DNA of 64,000 nt from contig NC_133302.1 in assembly GCF_005239225.2 (NCBI RefSeq), positions 8,961,991 through 9,025,990 of the forward strand. Reading direction: 5' to 3'. The stretch comes from Populus alba. Lineage: Eukaryota; Streptophyta; Magnoliopsida; Malpighiales; Salicaceae. The notes beneath the pieces were generated by a model that saw only the letters and a list, made by a program, of their open reading frames with translations, was not told the DNA's origin and ran no database searches. The position numbers and the translations under genes were made by a program. This document shows positions 45,093 through 57,100 of the stretch, one piece after another; within the stretch, counting starts at the first letter, position 1; each line of letters begins with the position of its first letter.

Positions 45093-48037
45093 ATGGAATT
45101 CCCTCCCGGCCACCACTCTCGCCCTCATCACCACCGAAGTAACGATGATGAAGAAGAGAGAAGAGATCATTACCGGCCACCAGACACTACTCCACCACCA
45201 CCATCTTTCCACCAACCACCACCTCCCTCCTCACACTACTATCAAGAACCTCCACAACCACCATCTTTCCACCAACCACCACCTCCCTCCTCACACTACT
45301 ATCAAGAACCTCCACAACCACCAAGACCATATTTTCAAGAAGCTACCTATGCACCTTCACCACCACCTCCATTTCAAGAAACTCAAGTCATTCGCACATC
45401 TCATAATTATCCACCACCACCACCACCAACACAAGTGAATCATGTTTCTCATGAAAAAACTGAAACCCATCAGTCTTTTAAGCCGCATATGCCATCTTTC
45501 ATTCACCAGCAAACTCATCAATCTGGCTCTGCTTCTGGGCTTGACCTTTATAATAAACCTAGCTTCAAGGTTTACAGCAAAGCTGAACCTGATTTTCACC
45601 TCACTATTAGGGACGGAAGAGTGATTCTTGCTCGGTCAAATCCTTCTGATGAATTCCAAGTATGTAAAAATCAAAACTTTCCTTTCTCGCAAACTCAATT
45701 TGTCCATAACAATTACCTTCCTTTGCACATTTTTGCTTCTATTTCATAAAGTTTTGTTTTTTAAATTCACATTACTATAATCTGGGTTTGTCTTTTTATG
45801 TGCTTTGTTTTTTGGTTGGTTTGGTTACAATTCTCATGAGTATTTAATCTGATCATTGTTTTGTAATTCAAATTCCATAAGCATGAAAAGATCACATTTT
45901 TTTGTCCTTGTCTTTGGTTATTTGGTTAATGTTTACAATCATATGATCCTTGTGCAGACTGATCATTTTAGTTGTTTAGACCTGCTTGCTTTAGTTTTTC
46001 ATTATTCCATTTCAGGGTTTTGGAGTTTTACATATTTGTAGTTGTGCTTGATTTGTGCTGGTTGTTGTTGTTGTTGTAGAACTGGTTTAAAGATGAGAAG
46101 TTCAGCACAAGAGTGAAGGATTCGGAGGGATGTCCTGCCTTTGCTTTGGTAAACAAGGCCACTGGTCAGGCCATAAAGCATTCCATTGGAGAGGCAAACC
46201 CTGTAAGAAATTCTCTGAGATCATGAACTTGTTGAAAGTTTGTTCTTCTATGTCTTTTATTTTCATGTCTCATGGCCTTGACCTTTAGTTGCGGAAAACA
46301 TGACCTTGTAAAGCATCATCTTTTGACAGACTTTGTTTCAATTCATTTTATATATGCATTTGTGTATTCTCGTTTTCTTCGATACTGAGTCAAAGTAGCC
46401 CATACGTTTTGGAAACATAGAAGGTGCTCTTATGAGCTTGACTCAACGTTGTATAAGCAGCTTTTAAACCTGATCAAGGTAATTTGGGACTGAAATGTGA
46501 ACAAGAGTTACTTTTAATGATTTAATACATTGTCCAAAACTCTATATTCTATAGGAAACCAAGAGGTTGATGTTTTTCTTTTCCTTTGGAAGTATGGGCA
46601 TTGCTGATAAGACTGTGACTGGATATTGTACACCAGTAAATTTCAGTTGTGATCTCAGATACATTGCTTGCCACTGTTGTTCACGACCATAAATGATCCA
46701 ACATTGTATATCCATTTTAAGGCCCAAATCCTGTTTTGGTGACATTTATCACAGAAACATAATGTGGTAAGATTGGATTGAACAACAGAGTAGAATTTCT
46801 TCATTTATTGTCCTGCAGATTATTCAAGACATGTTTAGCATGCATGTTTTGGGTTTTGATGCACCAAACCTTCAAATCTCCCTTTTCATTTTCTCCAAGC
46901 TACTCATCCTAGACAAGAACTGGTGTCACAAATTATGAAGTATTTAGTGTTTAATTCCTTGTGTTTTTTTCTTTTTATTGAGAAAGAACCAGCATGCTTC
47001 CCACATTTCACAGCTTGGAATCTATTGAGGGGGGTGTAGGTGTAAACACAGTAATGACCAGGCCACAAATTTAGAATTGTTTGCTAACTAGTGTCAATGG
47101 CTTTGTTGCTCCTCTCCTTCTTAATCTACCCAAATATCATTTTAAGGCTTCTAATATACAACTCTTATTGCCTATCACTTGATTGTTCTATACCAGCTTT
47201 CAACTTGTGGGCATGCATGCAGGTGTACCATGGTACCATAGAGAAAATTGAGCTTACTACCATAGAAACATTTTAAATCAGCTTGAACTTGATTTTCTTT
47301 CTTATGCTTGACAAATAAAACTTCTCTACTTAGAGACTCTTGTAAGGTTGTTACTGAAATAAGTTATAATTTTCCTTCAAAATATTTGTTTACAGTGCAC
47401 GTGGTGTAGGATATATCCTGTAGTGAAATATGTTGTGTCCCTGCTTTTGGTGGGCATAAGTTGACAAATAAACAATTGAGCGCTTTGATAGCTAAGAGGA
47501 AGTCCTCATGAAAGCCTAATCCTTTTCTTTTTCCCTCTTGAGCAAAAAATGTTATGCCTTCAACAATGTCAAACGTGTTCCGAAATTATATTTCTGCAGG
47601 TGCAGCTGATTCCATACAATCCAGATGTTCTTGATGAGTCTATCCTATGGACCCAAAGCAAGGACATGGGTGATGGTTTTAGAGCTGTAAGGATGGTTAA
47701 CAATACCCACCTGAATGTTGATGCTTTTCATGGTGATAAGAAATCTGGTGGGGTTCATGATGGGACCACTATTGTGCTCTGGAAATGGAACAAAGGTGAT
47801 AACCAACTATGGAAGATCATTCCAGCTCAGTACTGTAAGTTTCTAAACAAGCAAAACACAAGGATTTACAATTCTTATTTAAGATTTACTATCTCGTTGT
47901 TTTTCATCATGCAAACATCATATATAAAAACACAAATCCAAGATGATTTCATTTGATGAAAAAGAAGTCCCAGATTAATTAAGTTTATACGCCTTCATGC
48001 ATTTACTGATGTTCTTGCTGTTGATCGTTATGCAGGA
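45093..48037 (+). CDS. EULS3-type Euonymus lectin-domain protein
   Basis: Exons 45093-45659, 46080-46202, 47600-47834 and 48036-48037 give 308 aa. I chose the ATG in ACCCATGGAA at 45093, a good context where the family's typical His/Pro-rich start begins (MEFPPGHHSRPHHH). An in-frame ATG at 44979 would add 38 residues unlike the family. Residues 1-157 are a disordered Pro/His/Tyr-rich tail with a duplicated 20-residue unit. Residues 158-308 are the EULS lectin domain: FKVYSKAEPDFHLTIRDG, WFKDEKFSTRVKD, ALVNKATG, LDESILWTQSKDMGDG, VRMVNNTHLNVDAFHGD, IVLWKWNKGDNQLWKI. The protein ends IIPAQY, and the stop TGA is made by T (47834) plus GA (48036-48037) across the last intron. The family is nucleocytoplasmic and binds carbohydrate; in Arabidopsis it is stress- and ABA-linked. 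Intron 2 is long (1397 bp). Confidence 0.95.
45197..45323 (+). repeat. Perfect in-frame 60-bp tandem duplication in EULS exon 1
   Basis: 45201-45260 and 45261-45320 are identical, adding one 20-residue unit (PPSFHQPPPPSSHYYQEPPQ in one phase). The lack of any mismatch suggests a recent, possibly polymorphic expansion. Confidence 0.97.
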
Positions 48038-48094
48038 AATTATGTGTGATGGCGTTGCCATTTCTGGAAGCTATATTGTATTTGCTGAACCTTG

Positions 48095-48100
48095 AATAAA
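48095..48100 (+). terminator. Poly(A) signal of the EULS gene
   Basis: AATAAA 57 bases after the split stop codon, in a suitable position for 3' end formation. Confidence 0.65.
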
Positions 48101-50640
48101 TTCTCGGGAGAATTGGTTTTTGTTCGTTTTGAGAATGTTTTGTGCTTTGCGTGTTTTTTGGTGTGAAAACTTTGTGGCAAACACTCATTTAACTCTGTCT
48201 CTATGCATGTTATTATTTATCATCGTTAATAATGCCATGTTGTGTAATCAATCAAAACATATATCACAGAATTTGCACGGATAAACCTACTGGATATATT
48301 ACTAAACAGGTTTTTTGGTGTTGTATGCTCCTGAAGTTTCCTCCACATGTTGTACTTTCAGCTCAAGGCAACATATAAAGACTGTAAGGTTCTAAACCTA
48401 AAGGTAATAAGTAGACTCCATGTATTTAGATTCAATTTATAGCTTAATCTAAAGATGATGAGTCCTATATATATTGCTATACCAACATGTATTTAGGAAC
48501 AATGCATGCCTGAATACAAGGATGCATGTACTTGGGCATAAAGTATACATAAACTTGGGTTGATATATTGTTAGATTTAAATGCACTAGGGTTCAATGCA
48601 TGGTAGAATTCATGATATTGGATTTAATATTTTGCCAGACTTGCATGTATTTAGACTAAACACCTAGTTGTTCTCAAGAATATTGAATTTGACATCTCTC
48701 AAGAACATTGAGATTGACATCTCACTTGATGTATATGTATAATTAAATTTAAAAATATTGGGCTTAAAGATAAGGTCAAATACACATCATTTGAGCATAA
48801 TATTCTGTCAAGTCTATGAATGTTAAGTTGTTACTTTATTATTAAATTTTTTAAATATATACTTTAATCACAAATAACATTTATAATGATCCATCACAAA
48901 CAGGTAACTATAACATAGAAACAAAATCAATACTAGCACTTGAATAGAAAGAAAGAAAAAGTCGTAAACCACATATACTTTGTATCTAACCACTTAGTAC
49001 AACATATCAATGGGCTTATGAGATGAGCGTAGCTTAAATTTACGTCTAATGCAGGAAATTTCGCATGCATGAACAAGCTACATGTAATGACATTACGCTT
49101 CCATAAGTTGACAATACAAATCGTGCTTTCGCGGAAATATTTTGGGATAATTACCAAAACTCTCTTGTAAAAATTCTTTTATAAAACTATTTTCATAGAA
49201 CTTTTTGCATCTATCTGACCTTAAAACACGTTTATCTGTTTTTTTTTTTCCTGAAAAATTTTATTTTGGGTTTTACACATGCAAATTATTTCACAGTTTT
49301 CATATAGAAAATATCTTACCCCCACAAGATTATATATCTATATATTATATGCACAATATTTATATTATGTTTATGATTATATATTATAAGGTAAACTATA
49401 TATAAAAGCTTGGCATCATAAAAATCCTTTTTCTTTAAATCAATAATATTATAGAGATTGTAAGTGCAAAGATAAAAAAAAAAAAAAAAATTGGTTTAAA
49501 TAACTATCTAAACGTTTGTTTCAATTAATATATATATATATATATATAATAAAAATTTAATTTAGAATGATAATTTAGAATGATTTTATAATAATATAAT
49601 TATTTTATCAAATTACACTTAATTTTACATTTACTTTCATTTATAAATTACATGCAAATTATAAGAAAGTTTGACCCTCCCTCTAATTTTTTTTTGTATT
49701 TTGAATTTTAAAGACTTTTATTGAATTTAAATACGTCTCGCAACTCTAAAGAATTGGGGGAGGGGTAAATTTAGCTATGCTAATGGAACACGAAAAGTTT
49801 TCAGATCATAATGTAAAAATTATAAATATAAATAAGTACAAGGGCTTGAGTATAAAACTCTTGAATTTACCTTTTTGTATTCGTTAATTATTTATTTCTA
49901 TACATTCTCTCCAATTAACTCAATAAATAAATAATTATTTATTTCTATATCAATATTAATTATGCACTAAGAAGTGATATCATTAAGTACTTTTCATTTA
50001 TGATATCACCTTTTATTTCCTCGAATTTTTGTAAAAAATATTATCATTAATATATTTTGTAAGACAATTAATTGGTGATATAAATCTTATATAAATATGA
50101 AAGTCATCTCTTATTAGCATGCATATTTTATGTTGAAACTTGATAGAAATTAACTATTGAGTTACTTGAATAAATTAAAAGAACACACAAATTAATAAAT
50201 TTCTTATAGCATGCATATAATAAATTCGAAGAACAAAGGTTAATAGTACAAAATTCAAAGAACATACAAATTAATTGATTAAATTAAAAGTAGATAAATG
50301 ATTAATTGACACAAAAACAAGGATAAATTTTAAAATTTTCCCATCTACTGATTTAAATTTTTTTTAGCTATTTCTTTTCTACCAATCATAATGTTTCATT
50401 CTTTCATTAATGAAATTAAAAGAAATCATACTTTTACTAAGTTCATGGGAAAACTCTATTCCTCCACATTCAAAAATATTGTGAATTACAACAATAAGGG
50501 TTTTTTTTGGTTATTATTATTTTATTTATTTATTTTAGTCTTTATGTTATATGTTTATTATAATTTAGAGCTGATATTTAATTTTAATTTTATATGGTTA
50601 TAAATGTATTAGAAAAATATTGTAGCATTGGGTTGAAATC
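48101..50640. other. AT-rich intergenic DNA after the EULS gene
   Basis: 48340-48830 repeats phrases such as GCATGTATTTAGAYT and TTGACATCTC, but not as a clear array. The frames at 49205-49405, minus 48933-49157 and 50391-50603 have no recognisable domain. A short TA microsatellite lies at about 49528-49549. Confidence 0.45.
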
Positions 50641-51210
50641 GGAAAAATATCCCAGCATTATGGTGTGGTTTTTTATTTTTTTTAAATTCAGTCAAATAAA
50701 AATAATTTTTAAAAAAACTAAGTTATTAAACTTTGTGGAGTCAGTGACTCAATTTGCAAGTTTGACGTAGTAACTTGGGTTTCCCCGATTCATTAGTTTG
50801 GTAGGGTATATTTTTTAATTGAACTTTATTTTGTGATTGTATATTTTTTTTTATCATGTAATTAAATAAAATAATTTTTTTTAAAAAAAACTGTGTTATT
50901 AAATTTTAGAAAGTCCATAAACATGTTTATGAGTTTGGCGGGTTTAACTTTTTTTAAAAAAAAATTATTTTTTTCAATTTAATCCTTTGACATTGGGCTA
51001 ATTGGAAATTAAATTTCATAATTTGTCACTTCCTTTTTTATGAGGTTATCGTGATCTCAAGAAAAAGTCTCGATATTGGATTAGTGCTCGATTTTGTGAT
51101 CTTTTATTTTTATCATCATATTCGTAAATAAACAATAGTCTTAAAAACACAAGTTATTAGCCTTAAGGGAGTCTATGACTTGGTTTATGGGTTTTTAACG
51201 TGTTAATCTA
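50640..51210 (-). repeat. Satellite-like units, inverted orientation
   Basis: Read on the minus strand, the units show the same phrases as at 40120-40630 (CCTCATAAAAAAGGAAGTG, 'caagtttgacgtagtaacttggg' reversed, 'gactcaatttgcaagtt' reversed). This is the only clear inverted member in the window. Confidence 0.55.
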
Positions 51211-51249
51211 GGTTACCCGATTTAAGAAAATTATCAAAGAAGCAAGGCA

Positions 51250-52140
51250 TTAATACATGAAATGATGCAATAACAGTTTTCAACTTCAAACAAGAATCTT
51301 AACGCAATAATAACTCTCAACTTCAAAAACATAAGATATAATAAAGAGGATTTACCAAATATATTTTTGTTTTTTAGGAATTAGCTTCGACACCAACAAA
51401 ACCTAAACAAACCCAGAAGAACACAAGAAAACCAAGACAAAACCAAAAATAGATAAAACTGAAGAAAAGTTCCAGTAGGCAAAACAATCTTATCATTTTG
51501 AAAAATGACCCAACTGTTTTCTAGAAACTCCAGAAATTATTCAAAATGGTCTAACCATTTTGTGAATTGATCCAAACATTTCTTGAAAATTTTATAATTT
51601 TTTCAAAATGGTCAAACCTTTTTAATAATGCTTCAACCGATTCTACAAAGGGTAGATAATTGTTAGAAGTTGTATCCAACATTTAGTTTAAGCTTTTTGC
51701 CTATAAAACCCCATCTCTTTAGAAAAATGAAAAGGGACATCTAAGACAAGATTCTGATCAAATTCCTACTTTCATACAACCTTTTTTATACTCTTGATTA
51801 ATCCAAAATAGGGTTGAAGTGTTTTGGGCAAAACTCTTTCAAGTGCTACATTTGTATTACACCCAACACAAGAGTGTAATATTATGAAAAGTGTAAGTAA
51901 CATTTAAAACACTCGAGAAAGCCTTCTAAAGGCTATTGAAGTGGTTTGATACTTGTCTATCTACAAGTATTGGTGAGGAAGGGTTTTCTAATCTTGTGCC
52001 ATAAAAAATATTAAGCGGAAGGTTTGGTCATTCTTCTATGTAAAAAGATTGGATTTGATCTTGAGCCCATAAAATGATTAAGTTAGATATTGAATTAGGA
52101 AAAGGATTCAAAAAGGTTTTCAATATTGATCGTATAAGGT
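51250..52140 (+). mobile_element. Possible LTR fragment
   Basis: It has a TATA-like TGCCTATAAAACCCC (about 51700-51714), then text about pre-mRNA length downstream such as CTTTCAAGTGCTACATTTGT and CACTCGAGAAAGCCTTCTAA, resembling the R-U5 part of plant Ty1/copia LTRs as I recall them. No second LTR, primer site or coding domain was found. Confidence 0.3.
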
Positions 52141-53164
52141 TTGATCCTAAGCAAAATTCATAACCCAAACTGGGTTATTCCCCAAAATTCATTTTTTTTT
52201 TCAAAATACAACACAAAAAATAAAATAAAAGCTGGCAACGTGGAGAAAGCAAAAATTTTGAAGGAAATTTTAAGGCACCCCATTAAACCCCACATAAACC
52301 TTTTTCCTCCCACAGCCGACTCTGGCCGCCAGCACCTCCGCCCACTTCACTCTAGGCCAGTAACAGCAACTCCATCCCCTTTGCTAGGTCGCCTCCCATT
52401 TTTCTCTCCCATCATCCGTAATTGTGTAGTTGAATGCAGAACGTGAACTACTATTCACGTTCTGTAAAATAATTAACATCTCTTGTGGGTTGGGTTTAGC
52501 CCGGCCCCAAAAAAATGAAAATAAATTCTAGAACCCTTTAAAAAAAATTGTGATTTTCTTGCATATTTTTCTACCCATTTTGCATGATATCGGGTTGTTT
52601 ATTTACACTGTAAAATACAAATCCAGTATTAAAATACCCGGTTTGCTCCAAAATATTTCAAAAAAAATTGAAATATTTCCAAAAAAAAATCTCAAAACAC
52701 TTTTAAATTAATTTCTCTTTCCTAAAACAAATAAAAAAATATTTTGTTTTCATGTATATGGCCAAATTCTAAAAATTTTCCAAGCAAAGCTTCATAAAAA
52801 AACAAAAATTGCATCTTTTTCGTGTTATTTTTTTTTTCTCAAAAATAGATATCGTAACTAGTTTATGATTATTCATTAGGATTTGTCCAACATGTCAAAA
52901 ATCTTTTTACAATCTTTTTTTTAGGATCCTGATGTAGACTTTAATATTTGTGGGGTGTAAAATTACACGATAAAGTACACCCTCAGGTATTAAAGATATA
53001 AGGTGTAAAAATACGATGCTAAAATTCAAACTTTAGAATGGTTAGGATTTAACCCGATAAGGTAGAGACTCTCTCATGAAGAGAGATCTGTCTTGAACCT
53101 CAGAAAATACCAACAAATAAAAACCCGACTCATAAAAAAATAATCAAACAATAATGGAGCTTAC
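52141..53164. other. Unassigned DNA with a GC-rich patch
   Basis: 52280-52440 is C-rich (CCGACTCTGGCCGCCAGCAC) in an AT-rich setting and ends in a hairpin. The frame 52141-52446 crosses it but has no recognised domain. It may be retroelement leader sequence. Confidence 0.4.
52437..52464. repeat. Hairpin with 11-bp perfect arms
   Basis: CAGAACGTGAA, a six-base CTACTA loop, then TTCACGTTCTG. The central GTGAA..TTCAC resembles the hairpin at 17775-17803 in another GC-rich patch. Confidence 0.85.
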
Positions 53165-53420
53165 TTTATGTAGAGTGCACTGGGGGTGATGCGTCTTTTC
53201 CTTGCACAACCAGTCCCTAACCCAAACTCTTGCAAACCATAAGTTCCTAGTAATTATAATACTAGAAGGAAACTCTTAAATATTAATCATAAGTTCATGA
53301 TTAAATCCAAAAACCCTTCCCAGCACACAACACCTCATCAGGAGGCACGACAAGAGCCTCTGCCCTCACCAGACGACGTCGCATCGGTGCGCTCCCCGTG
53401 ACATTACTAAACCCATTTTC
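53165..53420 (+). mobile_element. LTR-retroelement remnant (GTGATGCGTCTTTTCC family)
   Basis: GGGGGTGATGCGTCTTTTCC, TTGCACAACCAGTCCCTAAC, then AAGTTCCTAGTAATTATAAT and ACTAGAAGGAAACTC follow the same order as the diverged copy at 18560-18694. A GC-rich tail (GACGACGTCGCATCGGTGCG) follows. Non-coding fragment. Confidence 0.5.
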
Positions 53421-53879
53421 AATCTTAAAGCACCATTAAATTGATTAAAAAGTCCAAAATGAAATCAAATAAAATAATGTATCCCCATTGTGATCTTGTT
53501 TTTCCGATTAGATGAAAGTTCAAAAAGATTTAAATAGTATATCTCTTGTCAAGAGGAACCTATTAAAACCAATATCAATTTTTTTTTTTTGTTATTGTAA
53601 TATGGGTAACCAACCAATTTCTCTCTCTTTCACCATTTTTCAACAACTTTCTCACTCCTCTATATAAAAAAAAGGGACTAAAACATTAAAAAAAAATAGG
53701 AACTAAACATAAAAGTATAAAATTAAAAGGACTAAAGATGCATAAATGAAGACTTTTAGGATGGAAATGATGTTTTCGCATGAAGATGAGAAAAGCCTTG
53801 TTTTTTCCCCTTCTTTTAATTGTTTTTTATTCAACAATTCTAATTCATATTTAATTAAATTGACCTCTAATTAAATTCT

Positions 53880-54760
53880 AAAATTTTATCAAAGAACTTG
53901 AATGCTAAAGAATATGCAAGCAAAAGAAAGTATCACCAAATAAAATATCAGAAATTTGACATAAAAGGATGAAATTAAAAAAATAAAAAATTCAATGATA
54001 AAAATAAAAAATAAAAAAAATATTCATTTCAGTTTATCTATGAACAGTGTATCAACAGTGCTTTGTGAGTAGATAAACATTAATGAACAATAAAAGTATA
54101 TATTGTTTTCGTCATAATTTTTAAATTAATATGAGTTAACTTAGGGTATGTCATAGGTTAAGTGGATTGACCGGATTAAGTTGGGTCAATACATTCATTA
54201 TTATTATATGAAAAGGTAAAAATAAAATCATTTCGAAAAAGTAATGATAAAAAAAGTCAATAGGTTTGGCTAGATTTCTCAACCAATTGTAATAATTTGT
54301 TAATCTTGAAAAAAAAAATTAAAAAGCTTGCCATTAACTTTTTATTTTTTTCTCCCATCTCAATGAAAAAATATTATATTTTCACTCTTATCCTCACCCA
54401 TTATTTCAATTTCTCTTTTTATTTTTTTCATTCAAACTTTTTTAAAAGTAGGAAGAAAACTTCAATTTTTTTTTTTATTATTAACGCGGATGTCCGGACC
54501 AGCTTGCACGCACCTCGACTAATCCTACGGGCCCTGAAGTTAACGACCATGTAAACCTCTAGTGGCCATCATATGACAATCTAGGGTTTGAACCTGAGAA
54601 ACAACAGAGAGAGCAAGAAAACTTCAATTCTTATTATCATCATTACTAAATATTACCTTAGATCACAAACTCAGTTTCGTGGGATTGAAATGAATAGTTG
54701 CATGTTGCATGTGTTGATGGAGACATTATGACCAAATTGCAAGCTAATTAAGTTTTTAAT
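53880..54760 (+). repeat. Tandem duplication, copy A (with SINE)
   Basis: Landmarks TTATCTATGAACAGTG, ACAGTGCTTTGTGAGTA, TTATTTCAATTTCTCTTTTT, TTATTATCATCATTACTA and GACCAAATTGCAAGCTAAT all recur in order at 55000-55850. Copy A holds the 54468-54614 SINE; copy B does not. Confidence 0.75.
54468..54614 (-). mobile_element. SINE, minus strand, with 15-bp target duplication
   Basis: Flanked by AAGAAAACTTCAATT at 54453-54467 and 54615-54629, identical over 15 bases. On the minus strand it has the B-box-like GGTTCAAACCC, then GTTAACTTCAGGGCCCGTAG, GATTAGTCGAGGTGCGTGC, AAGCTGGTCCGGACATCC and an A/T-rich tail. The exact duplication marks a fairly young insertion. Confidence 0.88.
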
Positions 54761-54999
54761 ATAGGAATATTACATAAATAGTTTTTCCATCCAATAATAT
54801 TTATTTTTATGTTAAAAAAGAGGAAATCATAGGCCTTAAACAAAGCAAACGTACACGTATATACGATGGCTTGGTAGGAACCAGCAATCCTAGCAGCTGG
54901 CGTCCAACGAGACGTTTTAAATTCTGAAGTCCATTTGATATTTGATACATGTGGTTGACTTTGCATTGTACGTATTTGCTGATGTTGCATTAAACAACT

Positions 55000-55850
55000 T
55001 GATTGATAAAGAATATGTACGGAGAAGAAGATATCACCACATCAAATATCACAAACATCAAATAAAAAAAATAAGATTGAATAAATATCAAATTCAGCGA
55101 CCAAAATAAAAAAAATATTCCTTACAATTTATCTATGAATAATGTACATACAGTGCTTTGTTAGTACATATAAACTAACGATCAATAAAAATATATACTC
55201 TTTTTTATCATAGTTTTTAAACATAATCCAAAAATTAATTCAAGATAAATTCTAGGTCACATATTAGGTGAGTTAAGTAGATTAACTTAGATCAGTTCGT
55301 TATTTTTTTATTTTAAAAGAAATTAAAAAATATATTATTATGAGAAAAAAAAAAGGATCAACATATATTAATAAGATTTTTCCTCAACTGACTAGGTCAT
55401 GAGTTAATCTAGATTTTTAACCAGATTATATTAGAACAATTCCCTCTCTGATTTTTATTAAAACTCAATTTATCTTAGACATTAAGTCACTTAAATCATG
55501 GATAAATATGTTAAATCAGGTCGAGTTTTAAAATAATGCTTTTAGTTTTGTATATTAATAAGAATGATAATAAAATATATTTTTATAGCTTGAGGTGTTG
55601 TTAGTAGAGAAATATATAATAATAATAATAAGTATGACGGAAATTTATTATATTTTAACTCTTGTTCTCACCTATTATTTCAATTTCTCTTTTTATTTTT
55701 TTGAATCTAATATTTTTTATTTAGGAATGAGACTTCAATTCTCATTATCATCATTACTAGCTATCACCTTCGATCACAAACTAAGCACATGGGATTGAAC
55801 TAAATAGTTGCAAGTGTATGGAGACAATATGACCAAATTGCAAGTTAATC
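55000..55850 (+). repeat. Tandem duplication, copy B (empty SINE site)
   Basis: Diverged copy of 53880-54760. At the SINE position it reads AATGAGACTTCAATTCTCAT without insertion, which is the pre-insertion state. Confidence 0.75.
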
Positions 55851-56572
55851 ACCATCAAATCTAAATCTAACACTAGTTTTTCTTTCCAAGTACCCCTCCT
55901 TCTCAAAGAGTAAGTTTCGAGGAAGGAGATTAAACCGAGTAAATTGAAGGCTTTGAAGGTTCAAGAAATCAAAGTTTGAAGATGATGCAATACATGAAGG
56001 GATTGGATTTCTTGGTTTATATAATCTTTTGAATTTCTTGTTTAATATAGTTTTTTTTATGCAACGAGCAGTGTAAGAGAGAGGGTTGTAATATGAGAAG
56101 TTTGACTTTGCATCCAGAGCAGCGGAGATCGCAAGACTTTGTCGTATATCTTTTCGGAGGCATATATTCAGAACACGAACGACGTCACGATGGATTGTTT
56201 TTTTATGCATTAATGTCATATGCGCGAGGATGTTGAACAGAGCTGGGAAAAACCTCCATAGTCAATTACTTCAACTCCTGGCTTTTGAAGCAACTGAGCA
56301 TGATGGAAAAGTACCTTTGAAATATTGGAAGCTGCGCAAATGAAAATCTTTTGTGTAAAGGCAAATTAACAAACTCTTTATTTTACTGCGATTCGTGCTT
56401 ATGATCCCTTTCAAGAAAGCTTCGTTTCTTCTTCTTCTAAAAAAACTGCAGAAAATGACAGCTTCTGTCACGTTGACAGGCCATTCGCGTTCTTCCCTGT
56501 TCTTCCTCGTCCTTCCATCTGATCGTCATGGTGTCGCCATATATCTAATACCTGCAGTGGGTACACAAATTC

Positions 56573-56577
<5 letters not shown>
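55851..56577. other. Unassigned, GC-balanced stretch
   Basis: The open frames minus 55845-56219 (124 codons) and minus 56271-56471 have ordinary composition but no recognisable domain, no upstream promoter that I can see and no good start context. They may be part of an eroded gene. Confidence 0.3.

Positions 56578-56619
<42 letters not shown>
56578..56619. repeat. (TA)n microsatellite
   Basis: About 21 uninterrupted TA units. It is followed by a short repeat, GAAGTCGGCCAAACCAAAGA and GAAGTCGGCCAAACCAAGGA, about 80 bases apart. Confidence 0.96.
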
Positions 56620-56620
<1 letters not shown>

Positions 56621-56812
56621 GTGCAGAAGTCGGCCAAACCAAAGAGGAAAGTGGAGGTTGTAGCTGGGACAGGGAGAAGGGGTGGCCTGGAAAGATCGGC
56701 TGAAGAAGTCGGCCAAACCAAGGAGGAAAAAGGAGTCGAGGGTGTTGAATTTTCCAATCATGTGAGCTTTAATTAAGAATTAAGATCAGGAAGCCATTGA
56801 AAAAGAGATTAG

Positions 56813-57045
56813 AGAAGATAATGTTTTCTATAGGCACGAGGTTGAATCTGAGTCATCTATTCCAATTGTCCCAATAGGAGGCAACTGTCTCACCCCATGA
56901 AACATCACCATTTTATCAGAATTCCAAGTATATGGATGTAAATTAATCTAAATAAATAAGATTTTTTAAATAGTTATTTTACTCCGTGGACAATGAATAT
57001 AGCATAAATATTATCAAATTCAATCCCATTTTATATATATCCGTG

Positions 57046-57100
<55 letters not shown>

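Noticed and set aside
45145..45438. 97-codon His-rich frame in EULS exon 1
   Set aside because: It is the +1 shadow frame of the Pro-rich coding repeat.
55845..56219. 124-codon open frame on the minus strand
   Set aside because: No recognisable domain, no supporting promoter or splice structure, partly inside the tandem-duplicated region. It cannot be called a gene from sequence alone.
56468..56776. Several open frames through the TA microsatellite
   Set aside because: They exist only because (TA)n has no stop codon when read as Ile-Tyr. Not genes.
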